Assembly (NCBI RefSeq): GCF_018691265.1
Contig: NW_024881327.1
Span: forward strand, 27,600,464 to 27,664,463
Origin: Tyto alba
Taxonomy: Eukaryota > Chordata > Aves > Strigiformes > Tytonidae
DNA: 64,000 nucleotides
Direction: 5' to 3'
Under the pieces are notes generated by a model that ran no database searches, was not told the origin of the DNA, and saw only the letters and a list, made by a program, of their open reading frames with translations. Shown here in pieces: positions 35,701 to 49,195 of the stretch; position 1 is the stretch's first letter, and each line of letters begins with the position of its first letter. The translations under genes and the position numbers were made by a program.

Positions 35701-38700
35701 AGTTTCAAAGTACATACTAGCCAAATGTGTGGTACAAGTGCTTTAATATCACTAGCCGTGCCTTGGAGCATCCAAAGAAATGGACTGTGTGACCTTCTTG
35801 GGCTTCTCTGTCATTATGCCAATATGTGTAACAGCATTATCTCATTATCAGGATAGTACTTGATAAGAGACAGGAAGACAGGTAACATATTTTTGGAATA
35901 CATTTATTTTATTTTACAATTACCCAGGTATCTATTCATGCTAATTCATAACATCCCAGTATTAAAAGCTTACAATAATATCTTAAGAAAGTGTCCTAAA
36001 TACACACAGAGTCGTCTCCATGATACAAATCAGCCTCTGCTACCAGAGCTTCAAGGCCACCCTCAGCTGAAGTCTTGATTTTGAGGTTCTTCCCCACCCC
36101 CCCAACAATTTTATTCTCTCCTACTGCCTCTTCTAACTGTGGAAAACTTCCTACGGACAACTCCTTCAGCCCCCTTTACCATGATACACAATTAGTCTTT
36201 CAATTTGGCCATGGCAGGTGGTGAACTCTCATCACGACCACTCGTTCTAAATTGTGTACCCAGGACAACAGTAACTGGACAGAAAAAAATTTGGTCTTTA
36301 ATACAAGCTGGATTCCTACACAATGTTCTTTTGGTTCAGTTGTTTGCTTTATCCAAATATTAAGTCTTGTGATTGAGCTTATAAAGTCTTTGAGTCAGAG
36401 CTTCCACCTACTCACTTGATTAATGTCTTGCACGTGTTTTTTTTCTCTATGTAAAGATGGCTGTGGTCTCTCTTCGGTACTTTCTCCATTGGCTTTCACT
36501 TGCTCAGAGTGCCTAAGACAGTGGATGAGCTTAATAATCGGAATGATTTCAAGTCAAGTACTTGGCAAGAAAGATGAGTAGAGCACTCATTCTGGAAATG
36601 GCCTTAAACAGCAGACCTTGATTAATTGATTAAAGTCCGACTTCCAGTTAAACATTTAATAATTCTTATCTTTTATGCTATGTTATGCACGATATGTGGC
36701 ATATGAAAGCGGCCAGCTGGTTAGGATGCACACTGTGCTGTTCAGCATATTGGCCAGCCAGTGAGTGTGCAAATGCAGTAAGCTGCCAAGCTATCTGTGA
36801 GGACAGGACATCACAGGAAAAAAAAGAAGAGGGCATGGTAGAAAAAGAAGGTAGAGGAGTAGTAGCAATGATGGAAGAGAAAGGAAGTGTTTTAGGAGCC
36901 AGGAGAGGGGGCTGCTGCCATTGCTTATCAGGTAAAGCCTTTAAATATTGAACCCACTTGTTTTGAGCTGATTATTCCTGGTTTACCATCTGATTTTGTT
37001 TAGTGCATTATATATTAGCTGCTGTTGTTCCACATGAAGGCACAGGCCAGAGCCAAGGTAAAACAGTTTTGCTCACCAATTAGTTGCTGGGCAAAGTGAA
37101 CTGAGTGCTAGCTAAGGCTTAGATCACGGCATATGATGATCCTAGGGAAGCTGCTCTCATTCAGAGTAGAGGATTAATTAATTAGAAATTATTCTTTTGG
37201 CCCAGTGAACTATACTGGAAGAGAGCAAAAATTTTTTAAAAGTGATACAGAAACACTAATCATTGAGCAGCCTGAGAATCTTGACAGGAAAAGGAGTGAG
37301 ACCTGTCAGAAGTACAGACCTAAGGGAGATTCTTGGAATAATATTAGTCCTAGTAAAATCCATGATTAAGCACTTGGTAACGTGAAAGAAAACAAGCTCA
37401 GAGCAAATAGCATGTTTCTTACATGGAACTTTTATTACTGTTCTCTATCAACTGCTTCATTCATTGATCAAAATATTTTAAAGAAACCCCTTGTGACAAC
37501 ACATGTGAACAGTCTATTCAGTAGAGCCAGCAACTGGACTCAGGGAATCTGGGAAGTGGACACACCTCCCTATTATGAAGCTTTATCAACAAAAACAAAG
37601 TGCTTCCACTTGCACCATTAACACTTAAGTATAGAGAGTGGTAAGGTGCAGCATTTTTTCCTATCAATTATAACTTCATTAATATAGCCTTTTTTTATAT
37701 TTTGACAAGCACTTTTTTTTTTTTTTTTACAGAAAATTGTAGTTCCTGCCTTTTTGTAAGTGGTATGTTATGATGGGTCTCTTAACTGCCACCATTCCTT
37801 CAAATTTCAGCCCTACAAACCTTGACTGATGACAGTAATTTTAATCTGAAATACACACAGAAAAATAGGACCTTTTTTTTTTTTTTTAAACTCAGCAGTG
37901 CAAGTCTGACAGCACCAGATGCCCCTAAGACCTAGTGTTTCTATGACTTAATTACACAAATATAGTTTACAAATTAAGCATGAAAACACCTGAATAGAGC
38001 CGGATTTGTCCTATCTTCCCTTGACTCCATTTCCATGCTTGAGAAATCAAGGGCATGGGCAGGGAGAAGACACTGTGCTGCTGTTCATCCCATGGATGCA
38101 GTGATGGGGCCACAGGAACTTGAGGTCATGGCACAGAACACCCCCTCTAACCCCAGGGATGGGTCTGGCTGGGCACACCGAGGCTGGGGCTGTAAGAAAG
38201 GCTGTGAGGGTTGGGCATAAATAGAAGACACGGACAATAAAGATGGTAATAATGGCAGAATTTAACACAGTGTGAAGGTTAGGGAGTTTGGGTACAGTGT
38301 TCACGAATTGTTCTGTTCTCTTCTTTCACCTCCTATGTACCTTTCAGAAAGCACAGTTCACTGAAATCAGAGGTAGGCTTCATGATGCCATAGTGGACTG
38401 AGGTGTATTGAAAATTATCTGCTTGGTAACAATTTTTCTGTGCTCGTTGTAGTAACACTAGTAAGAATTATTTCATTGGCTTTTACATGGATGGTGCAGG
38501 CACTTTGCATAGTTAGTATGAGCACACATGAGGAAAAACCCTTGAATGTCTTTTCCCCTTTTTATACCACCTATATTCTTACAGTAATCCTTCTAAAGCT
38601 CATGCTGTCCATTTTAATTATATTCAGATGAATATGCTTTAAATTCCACGTGAAAGATTGCTTTAGTGATGCTTTATTGATGTGCACAAGGAGGCATGAA

Positions 38701-40019
38701 ATTAGCTGCAATACATAACACTGTTTCTTTCCAAGAGGCTTTAATTGCTTTATACTCTTTATGTAACTGGGACCACTCTGCATGTGGGTGTGTGTTTAAA
38801 TGCACATCAGCGTGTTTCTGTCATGCCATTTCCAGATGACAAATATGGAACTGGAGAGGATCTCCAGTCTTTGCTACAGCCACTCACATTGGCTTAAACT
38901 GGGAGTGGGGAAAAATCTCATATAATATTTGAGACTGATTCAATTACCCTGACCTGGTGAAACATTTTATTGTTGATTCCTGATGTCAGTTTCTTTCCCT
39001 TGCTCATTACCTCATCTAAGTCCTTTGCCCCTCACCTTTACTAAATCACTTGTTTTATGTGAACTGTCATTTCACTTACACTAGAGGAACCTTTCATCAC
39101 AACTTTGACAGATATCTTGCACATCTTAGAATGGGGATGAATTGATCGATAACTGGTTGGGCAGACATGCCTTTCTCTGGTGACAGTACAAATGAGTTTA
39201 GATTACTGATTTGGACCAGATTCCTAAGACCTGGGAGGCTGTGCTTTGGCATGAAAATTTCCACCTTGGTAGAACACAGGCAAAGCTCACAGTAGGCGAG
39301 TAGTTTAGTTAATACATCTTGGGCCTTCGTAATTTCCCTTCGATAACCTGAAAGGGTTTTGTCAGGTAGCAGAAAAATGAAATAATATAAAAAATAAATC
39401 GTTTTAAATCATTAATAGCTGCAGCAAATTCTCTTTTTGAAACCAAGCCTGCAGGGAGATGCTGCTTTCCTGGGACCGCAGATGGCAGGATCAGTTCAGA
39501 CCCTTGGTTCTCCTGCAACCTTCTCTTTGGGATACTGACATTATTTTTCTAGGATGGGTTTGAGAGTATTTGTACTGGCTTCTTGTTCCTTCAGGGCTAA
39601 CGCTTATACCGTTCAAAACCAGTGAGAAGTCCTTTGGAGTTAGAGGCTAGGTTGGAGGGAAATCTATGCATAGGAAATGTAAGCCTATTTGATACATAAC
39701 TGCTCCTTGGTCCTTACGGATTCACGACAATGAAGTCACATCTTGTTAATTATGGAGGACATGTTCACTGATAGCAAACAGATTCTCCTTGTGGCAAAGC
39801 ATGCTGTGTCAAGATCTGTAGCCTTCTGCTGTGAAAAGTACATGGAAGATGCATCATGAGCTGTTTTGCATCTGCCCACATACTGAGTTGGCTTCAGGTT
39901 TCGTATCAGTGCAAACACAATTAAATATTACTGCCTTGAGGATAGATAAAATAACTTACTCATTTTGACAAAATTCAGTTTCACAGACACGAAAGTGTGG
40001 CTCTGTCAGGCACCATCTA

Positions 40020-40450
40020 CCTACGTGGGCTGGGAGCAAAGGCTGAACAGGCTCCCTTCCTCCCTTCCCTGACGCTTGTGTCTGTGTATTCAGTTATATC
40101 TAAAGCTGCTGCTTCCCCTGCTGATACTGAGCTCGTGTGCCCAGCCCTTGCCCTGTTGTCTGGAGGAAGGTGAGGAGAAAGGGGGGCCAGCTGCCTCTCC
40201 CTCCCACCGTGCTGCCCACCAAGGCAGCTTTACCTGCGCAGCCTTTTCCTTTGGCACCAGCCCTGGCAAGCAGAGCACGGAGTCAGGCACGCGTTGCAAG
40301 AGGCGCTTGCATCCAGAGGTGCATGGGGAGAGCACACTTGAAGGAGCTGCTCTGGGGACACAGCCTGAACCTGGAGCAGAGCTGCGGTCACTGCCACGAG
40401 CTCTACCAGATTTCCCTCCTGTGCTCACCTCTACAGATTTACCACGTCCA
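40020..40450. other. GC-richer patch of unknown nature
   Basis: This block is clearly richer in G+C than its surroundings and has several CpG dinucleotides (for example in 'gcacgcgttgcaag' and 'gagctgcggtcact'). Both strands are open over more than 110 codons (40076-40462 plus, 40090-40458 minus), which is expected from low stop-codon density rather than from coding. I recognise neither a repeat family nor a protein. It could be an unrecognised repeat, a regulatory element or a non-coding exon. Confidence 0.4.
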
Positions 40451-42477
40451 GCATTCACTTAGTTTAGGTAACTGCTTATTCGGCTAGGGCCTTCACCATT
40501 GCTAACTGCAGCCTTCGATATTCTGTTTTAACCTGTACGGCCTGGGAACTGCAAGCCAGTAGGGCATAACTGCTATGCTCCCATACATTGCACTAGCAGT
40601 TGGGAATCATTTGGTGATACAGTCCCTAAGGAACACTGAGCTGCTGGAAGCTACTGATTTTTTGCTTTCTACCCTTTTTTAGCACATGCAGCCACAAAGG
40701 AGCTGGATGTTGTGTGTGCTCCAGCTTCTAATTCCCAGTACAGCCAGCTCATGCAGTTTCCAAGTGTGTATTTCAGTTAAAATTACAGATGCTGTGTATT
40801 CTGATGATGAATCTAACTGAAGAAAGGTAACAAAACTGTTATCGTCAGACACATTCCTGTTTACAGTCCTTGTGGCTACTGCTGTATTGCTGTTAGATTT
40901 TAGCACTTTTGTTTGAGAACAGACTTCAGGTTAAGAAATTTGTTATCTGAAAAACAAAGTCTGTCTGTGCACATTTGCTACAGAGGGATTTCAGCTGTCC
41001 AAACAAGATTCTGAGAAGACATTTTTTTGCTTTCTAGGGAGGTTTTACAACTTCTCTGTAGAGATTCCTGAGGAATAACATATTACTTCTCTCAAAAAAT
41101 AAATCTTTATTATTTAGCTTCGTTATTCTTACCTCTGCTGAAAATGTGGCCATATAAATGGTGTGCACTGAGTATCAGTAATACAGGTTCTTCCATAGAC
41201 CTACACAGTTTTCTAGATGGGGGGAAGAAGCCTGAGCCCAGTCCATGTTCCTTGCTGAGGTTAATTGTGAGTTTTCATACATTCTTATTTTTTAACTTTG
41301 CTGTATTTCTGCTTAACACCTAGTGAATAAGAATTCCCACTAGAGCTGCATAGGCAAACATTTCTATCTGACATTAGTGTGTATTTAATATTAGGCATTT
41401 ACTGGGGTAGGGCTGGATCTCAGGTATGTTTCTTCTCATGTTTTCTTACTCAAAAACATGCAACAGCTTCTACAGGAGCATCTCAGCCCTGTACCAGGAT
41501 AACTTTGATCAGACCATTCCTCAAGGAGGTGTGAAATTGGTTACTCTAAAACAGGGAAATTGTATTTTGCTCGACTGCTCAAGCCCATAGGCAGCCATGT
41601 GAAAGGAAAACAGTACTGCACCTTCCTCTTCTGTGAAAAACATCTGGCTTGGATGCCTACACTGTGAGCATTCACAGTTAGAAAGACAACTTCTATCTGG
41701 CTAGGTTAACCTGATCTCTGCTTAGTGAGCTGGTGCATGTGTGTCTTGCAGCAGGTCTTGGTACAGGCAACCTAAACTGCTTCTGACCCACGTCTGTTCT
41801 GAAATAGAAATGGTACACCTATATTTGTGAGTGCCAAGTCCAAATTAATCATCCCTGCTGAGTCTGGACTAATTATTTTGGGCACAGTGCTGCAAGATCT
41901 GGCTTCCCTGCTTCCAGACTCAAACTGGTATCTTCATGTTATCCCACATGATGTGAAAATACTGGAAGCTTGATGATTAGCTTACACTCCACCACAGGAT
42001 GAGCCACTGTCTTGCGTACCTCGCATTCTCCACGTATGGTGTAGTGCATGTAATTCAGGAGTGCAGGTGCCATTCACCTACTCAATCACACCATTACAAA
42101 TTAGACACGAAGTACTCCTATTCAGATTTGGTCTCACGGAACAGAGTAGAAAGAGTGGAAAACAAGGCTCTAAATTTAGTCTGTTTAGAATGACACACCA
42201 CTGAGCATTCCCATCTATTTTCAAAGATGCAATAAAACAGCATGGCAATACTAGTAAATGTCATTAGCTCTTTGAATTAATAGTATTACTGTTGGCAGCC
42301 AACGGTAATAGATTAGAGCAATTCTCATCTACTACATCAGAGTAATTCTTGGCAGTGTGAACATAATGAATCTGAGGAGTTTACAATACAACCATCCAAC
42401 TAAATCTTAGAATATAAATTCTCAGCCCGTAATCACTTTATTTTTTGCCTCTTTTCTCTTTATTCAAGACAGTATGA

Positions 42478-42585
42478 TTTTTTTTTTTTTTTTAGTCGGA
42501 GTGTCATAAATTTCTGTTTAAAGTTTTTATTGGTTTTCAAAGATGCAGCTGATTGGTTAATGTGATTAAAAAAAAAAAAAAAAAA
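42478..42585. repeat. T16 and A18 tracts as an inverted pair
   Basis: A run of 16 T (42478-42493) and a run of 18 A (42568-42585) face each other across about 74 bases. A transcript in either direction could form an A-U stem. No retroposon body is visible between them. Confidence 0.8.
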
Positions 42586-45500
42586 CAACCTTCTAACAGA
42601 GGACATTTTCAAGCTTTAAGAAATTTACCTGAAATCACAGGGTTTTTTAGGTAGGTAGATTATAAATTTTCATTACACAAATATGTTAAATCATGCCAAC
42701 TTAACTGGGCTATGAATATTAAAGTACTGATCCTATTCTATAGCTTTTTTAGAACCCCTTTCAGTAAAACTGTGTCCCAAACTTATCAAGTGTGTAGTTT
42801 ATTAATTTTTTTCCCAGTGTTTAATAGCTGTATTGATAAAAACAGCATCATCACAACAGCATCAGCACTATGTAACACCTCAAAATGATCCAGAAGCCAG
42901 TATCTTGTCACTATAGTTCTTAAACTTGATACTAGTTTCTCTGTTGTTAGTATAAGCCCCTGGTATAAGTGGAGTTATTGTTGATTTATGTGGAAGAATT
43001 AAGTCTTGCTGCAGTTGTTACCAATGGAATGGGATTGGGAATGGGATTACGGTTCCTTCTGTGAACTGTTTTTTGCTGTTCCTACCTTCTGTCTGGGCTA
43101 CAGTCCAAACAATTACATGAGTGAGAGAGCTAAATCTGAAGAGATTCAGAAACTCCAAACTGGCTGAGAAAGCTGTTTTGATTCTTTACCTATTCATGCT
43201 AAATTTTGATTTATTTTTAAATAGCCATACTGAAAAGTGAGAAGAGAGTGGCTCCTTCTACTCACCCCCAACGAGGTGCCGGTAAGACAGTAAGCAAATG
43301 CTCCCTGCCACCTTTTAACAAATGAGTTCAGTTGCTGAAGAGGACCATTGCCACCTTTTAATAATTACACCTTTGATTACCAAAGGCATTGAAAGATGCT
43401 GATGGCTCTGAAGTAGAACAGCACCTGTGTGTTGCTTGCCAGAAGAATTGATGTATGTGGATTATACGTTATCAGGTCTGTACAAATATAGAAAAATATG
43501 TTCTGTACTCTCTTCCCAGTGGAAGATTTATGGACAGTTAGCAGTTTCCTCAGATTTGAAAACAAACCAAATGTTGATCCTAATGGCTGCACTCTGGAAT
43601 GACTACTGACAGATAGTATCTTGCACAGTGAAGGAGAATGACCAGTCATAGGCAAACATGCCTGAGACCACGATGCATGTGAACCTGACAGTTGGCTCCT
43701 TCCAACGCAGTGGTGAAAACTAGGCTTTTTAATGGAAAGTGGAATCTCTCCATATAATCTTAAAAACATACATCCCATAGGCTGGGCCCCAGTGGTTTTT
43801 TTTTTATTTATTTCATTTTCCTTGATGAGCTATGTGTGTTTGTTTGTCTAATACTTCACCTTGATGACCATCACTAAAGGAATGACCCTGAAGGACTGGA
43901 GTTAGAGCAGTATTTCTGCATTTAGAGGACTATTGAAGACTTAAACGTTTCTTCTGTTTCTTTACAACTAACCTTTCAGTTCCACTGGAATGGAGAAGCA
44001 GAGTTTTTTGCAAGCTGAGCAAAAGGAGCAGATGAACCTTTCTCTACTGTTTGACCAAGAACAATGTAAAAGGGAAAGGAGGGAAAAAAAAAAACAAAAC
44101 CAACAATGTAGAGATAGGGAAGCTCAGTGTTTCTGAAATGACCAAAATTACACAGATGATAAGCAATTCTGAATCTCTTTTACACCCTTTCCTCCAATTT
44201 TCATCATTATACTATCTTCTGTATTTTCTGATATTCTAAAGCAACCAAATAGTAGTCTACACAGGCAGAACTTGCTAGAGGAAATGACCTACTGAAAGTA
44301 AATGCAAGACAACACTGTGATTAAGCTCTATACCAACAGATCTTGATCTTCTCTGTCTACACTGGCCAGTTTTACCTTGGTTTAATTCAGGAAGGGTTAT
44401 GACTTTGTTATTGCTTCCAGTTGTTTTCATTCCAGAATGGATGGTGAATTGAAAAGAAAGTGAAAACCAGTTGTCAACTGTTTGCAGTCTACAATAGAAG
44501 TAAATGATATAACTGGTTTGACAAATGTGCCAAACTCACTCAGTAAAAACAAAAAACCTCCTTTTTTTTTGCTGTTCTGTAATCAGTTTACAGATTCCAG
44601 AAATTTACAGAAAAGACAAAACATTGAGAGACTTGGAGGGTCCATAAAAATTACATATTTTTTTGCTAATGTCCGTAAGGCCAGTAAATACTGTTAATTG
44701 CATTCTCTTAAGCTTATAATCAAGAGGACAGAATAAAATTTGCATTAAAAAAATGAATCTTTGTAGGCATTTTCCTTCATAAAATATTCCCCTTAACTAC
44801 TTGGATTTTTTTTCCCAACTCTTTGAGCAAAAACGAATTCTCAAGTGATTAGTAACTTGAATTATGAGCATTCAAAGAAACTCCTCCATGATCTGAAAAT
44901 TCTGGAAGCTAATCACAGTCACCTAACAAAACATAAAAATACACAGAGGCAGAAATATATTACACAGAGAAATCGATCACTCTTTGTGACACTAACTCTT
45001 ATGCTGTGAAATTCATTTAGATAACTGTGCTTTTAAAATTAAATCAGAGATATCATGAAATATCATAGTGAATTAATAATCTAGTATTTTAGTGATAAAT
45101 CTATTGGCTGTTGCCATAGCTGGTCATGTTGGAAAGCTCAGATCTTCAGCAAAACAAAATAATATAGCTAGATAAAATATAACTGCAAGTCTATAGCTTA
45201 ATTAGGAATTTAATTAGGCTATCTAGAATCTTAGCAAAAAAACAGCTTTCCTTTCTGATCCTAGTTCAGGGAAGAACAATACTGACTTTTAAAGATCCCT
45301 AACAACCTCACATATGATGCCCTTGATCGCTGTCCTGTGCAGTTTCTTAGTCTCACCTAACATTTCTCTGCCTGACTCATCATTTTGTCTAAGCAAATGT
45401 TTAAATAACTGTGGCCAGCCATTCTTATCTCCTTTGAAAGTATTTTTTTTTTCCTTCTCTAAGACTTTTTTTCCAAAGGTTATGTTGCTTGGGGAGCTCT

Positions 45501-48312
45501 GTGCAATACACACACTTCTGCTGCTACTAATCAACTGTTGTATTCTTACAGTTGCAGATAGCTGTTGTAGGAGGCAAGGGACAGATTCATGGGTTTTGGG
45601 AGGCATTTTTTTGCAACGGATTTTCGTATACTGACAATTTGTCAGCAGGAAATGCCAAGCGAAGAACCCTCCAGAGAATCCTACAGGAGAACCAACAATA
45701 CCCATTTCAAAACATGGGATGACATGTCAAAGAAACAATGGCTGCCACAGACACAGGAAGAATGGTTTATAAATCCTGCAGGATAAAGCTTAGATTTCTG
45801 CACTGCATTACGTTTTCATTTACTATTCAGTCCACAGTGGGAATCCATTGCATTTTGCCATGGAACACTGCAAAGGGAGACAGAAGGTGAGTCATAGTAT
45901 TCTGATTAGATAGAAATGGAATCACAGTATTTTGATACAGTCACTCATATTTTTAAAAATCTTTTATCTGTAATGTAGAAATAGTAGCGAAGCAAAGAGC
46001 AAATTTCGTAACACTCTGCTTAATATCATGCTCAGTTATTGGTACTGCCTGGTTTACAAAACATTTTCTAGAGCAAGAAGGCTCTAGAGTTGTGAATTTC
46101 TTTCCGTTCCAAAGCTAATACCTTCTGTTCACAATCATGGTAGGGCACTACAGGGTTGATTTTCATCTTTGGGAAGATTTCTGTGAATTTTGATTTTGTT
46201 GTATCTATTTACCAATAGAGAGTAAAGTGATGCTTTAGATTATCCCATTCCATTCTCTAATGATAACACCAAGTCCCTAGCATAATCTAAGCCTTTTGAT
46301 GACCTTTATGTTAATGCTAACCACTAAAGTAAAAAAGTAATTTATGAAGCATTTTTCAGGAAGGTATTTTCTCCACCATACTTCTGCCAAAATTCTCTTG
46401 CTCAAACTCCTAACTATGCAGCTACCTGATGAACACTCCAGCACTAGTTTCTGAAACACTGGTTCTGGCTTTTTATCATTTGCTGATACAGCAAGCAATG
46501 GGGGCGAAAGATGGGAGCCATGGGATAGCAGAGTGGAGAAAACTCTCTTTTGAAGGAAAATTTTCTTGGTCATCCTTTCCCGTTCAGCCAAACATAGACA
46601 GTTAAACATTTCATCACATAAAAACAACCTGAAGTGAGGAAAGAAAACTCAAATTAGATTTTTTTTTTTTTTTTAAACAGAAGTTGATCCTACATTTTGT
46701 CTTCCTCTTTAGACTATATTGCATTTAAAGATGTTCAAATAGAGATTTAATCTGTTAATAGAGATGGATGAAAAAGCAATTGTTTTGTACTTAGTTTTTC
46801 ACGTTACATATTCTGAGAGAATCCTTTGCTCAGAAACCGTCTTTCTCTAATGAAAAATGTAGTCAGTTTTTTAAAATTTGACTCTACTATGATAGATTGT
46901 ATATCATACGCTGCCTAGTGTTCATATTCCATTCTGGCATGCTATAGGAATATTATTATCATACTATTTACGTATGTTTTCTGTTGGTAATTTCTGAAAT
47001 ACATTTCACTGATCCTCTGATATGCTTTTATCATTCCACTCTGTGAATGCAATTGTCAGTAAGACTGTCTGGGTGTATCAAGACTACAAAGAAACTGAGA
47101 AATTGCCTATGTCTGCTATCAAGGTATTATATCACCCCTTCCTAAGGTGAGAAATATAGTCATGCTTGGTGCTTATAATCCACTTTAGAAAAACATACTG
47201 CCCACCCTCACAACGCTCAGAAACGTGCTAGAGAGAAGATTGCTTGTTGGGGTTTTTTTAAGCACTGTTGTTGATCTGGGTCTAAGGTATGCCTTGTTGT
47301 CTGGACTGAAGGCTCACTCACCATTTACTTTCTTTGCTTCCAATGCCATTTTAAAATGTCATCATTTTCTCCCTGGAACTAGATAAAAACCATTGAATGA
47401 CATCCAATGTGACTCTCAAAGTGCAGGCCAATTTCAGCAAGGCCATAACTAAACTCCAGCTGGGTATCTTCCCACTGTCTGCCAGAAGTCTCCCTCCTCA
47501 TCTGCCATGAAGTTGTTTGGTTTGCTCACCTCCATGATAATGAATCAAGACATCTGGTAAGCCCTCAGCTTGCTGCCCCATCATGCATATCTCACATGTG
47601 AGACGATACTGAATCTGGAAAAAAAAATCATTTGGTGATTGCCTACTGCTGCATATTCTATGGCAATCCCAACCCTGAGAAAATGAGCTGGATTGCTGAC
47701 ATTAGAAAATGTGTGTTTACTTATCTTCTTGTAACATATTTTCATGCAGCCTTGCATGAAAATTCATTTGTGGTACTGATGTGGAAAGCAATATAGAAGT
47801 TGCCTATCTACTAGAAGTCATAATGTGGAAAATATACTGCCTCTCCAGGAATTTGTGTTTCAGATCTGTAATAATGCCCAGGCTGTGTGGCCAAAGCATT
47901 TTATCTCCAGCCTTATCTCAAAGACATTGGTTCAAAACTTGCCTCAACTGGAATGCCTAGGACGTTGATGAAAAATAATTTCTGCCGGCACAGCATCTTG
48001 TGTGTTAAAGCATCTTGAACCTGTTTACTCCTAGCTCTTTTCAGAGAGGAATTTAGTGTAAATCATCTGCTGTTCTTCCCTTAGCTCAGTCTTGTTCAAC
48101 AGCTATTTACAGCACAACTTTACAAGGTGTGGAGTGTTCTTGAGGGGATCACATGGCTCAGTTATTGATGGAATGTGCCAACATTTCCACAAGTGACTTC
48201 TGTGAGAAGGCTTGTTTGATATGGACCTATCTGCGGGATGACACAACCAGAAAGTTGAGTGAATGCAGGAAGCCATGTATTAAAACAAACAGGATGCGGG
48301 TACATTTAGGTG

Positions 48313-48352
48313 AGATTGCTTAGGTGCAGATAAGATTACTTAGATGTAAAAA
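48313..48352 (+). repeat. Imperfect 20-bp tandem duplication
   Basis: 'agattgcttaggtgcagata' is followed directly by 'agattacttagatgtaaaaa', about 14 of 20 positions identical. This is a small local duplication with no known function. Confidence 0.7.
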
Positions 48353-49069
48353 CAGGCAGGATGACAGAATTAATAAAAGGGCTGTGCTGTAAGGAACAAA
48401 AATTACAGGGAAATGAGGAGATTTGGGAATAATACTATGAATTGCAATTACTTTCCATCCAACATTGGAAAGCTGCTTTGTTCTGGAATGAATATATATG
48501 CAGAAGTTAGCTTTTGAAAATACACCATGTCTGCCTGTCCTCCTTCCTTCATCTGGATCCGATTCACTGATTTCATACTAGTTACTGCCAATTTGTAACA
48601 GCATTGGTGAACAGGGGTTCTGATCCAGCAGCATGTGTAGTGAAAAGTATGACTCCAAATTGGACTATTCAAAGCATGACATTACTCATCAGTTGTTACA
48701 TTTTCTCAGCAACATGTGTGCAAATACACCTAGGAAACTGCAAGGTAGCCAAGCACGCATTTCCCAGACTGCGTAATGTGACTCCTTACACAGGCTGGTA
48801 CTTGGAATAACATATGATGTGCTGTTTCATTAACTTCAAGCTACGTAAAACGGCCCTTGAGTTTAAAGGTATTGTGTAAGAGAAAAACTTGAGGAAAAAA
48901 AGGGTTATGGGATGTAAAACAAAGGACACAAAATGACTTAACCTTATGTGAAAGGAGCAGGTATTGGGAAATGTGATATAAAGTCATAAAGTGAATATAG
49001 GAGAAATAAAGTCCCAGAGACAAGGGGAACCCCCTGACTGAGACATGGAAGGACCACTCAACAACGATC

Positions 49070-49195
49070 TGCTTTTAGCTCCTGAGAGTCTTTCAGACTA
49101 GCTTGGAGTAAGCACTAAAACCGCACCGGTGCAGGGCAGGATTTTCCTCACTCAGTGGATGGACTAGATAACTTCTCTCACTTTATGCTGATTTC
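49070..49195 (+). mobile_element. Possible ancient CR1/L3 3' end
   Basis: The stretch 'gtggatggactagataactt' near 49157-49176, preceded by 'gcaggattttcctcactca', resembles the conserved tail of old CR1/L3-type elements (ggatggactagatgacct). The upstream part is not clearly alignable, so the length and identity are uncertain. Confidence 0.38.

Larger units (their letters stand above)
35701..49069. other. Long non-coding stretch
   Basis: About 13 kb without a recognised gene or dated transposon. It includes a purine-rich tract (about 36795-36915), homopolymer T runs at 37713-37728, 37873-37887 and 46659-46674, a GC-richer patch (40020-40450), a T16/A18 inverted pair (42478-42585), a pair of TTAATTAGG sites (45198-45218) and a 20-bp imperfect tandem duplication (48313-48352). 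Open frames up to 138 codons (45289-45705 minus) have no family resemblance. Confidence 0.5.

Noticed and set aside
40076..40490. Overlapping open frames of 116-128 codons on both strands
   Set aside because: They arise from GC-richer sequence with few stop codons. Neither strand has a recognisable domain or a clear splice context.
45289..45705. 138-codon minus-strand open frame
   Set aside because: No domain resemblance; an almost equally long frame is open on the other strand.
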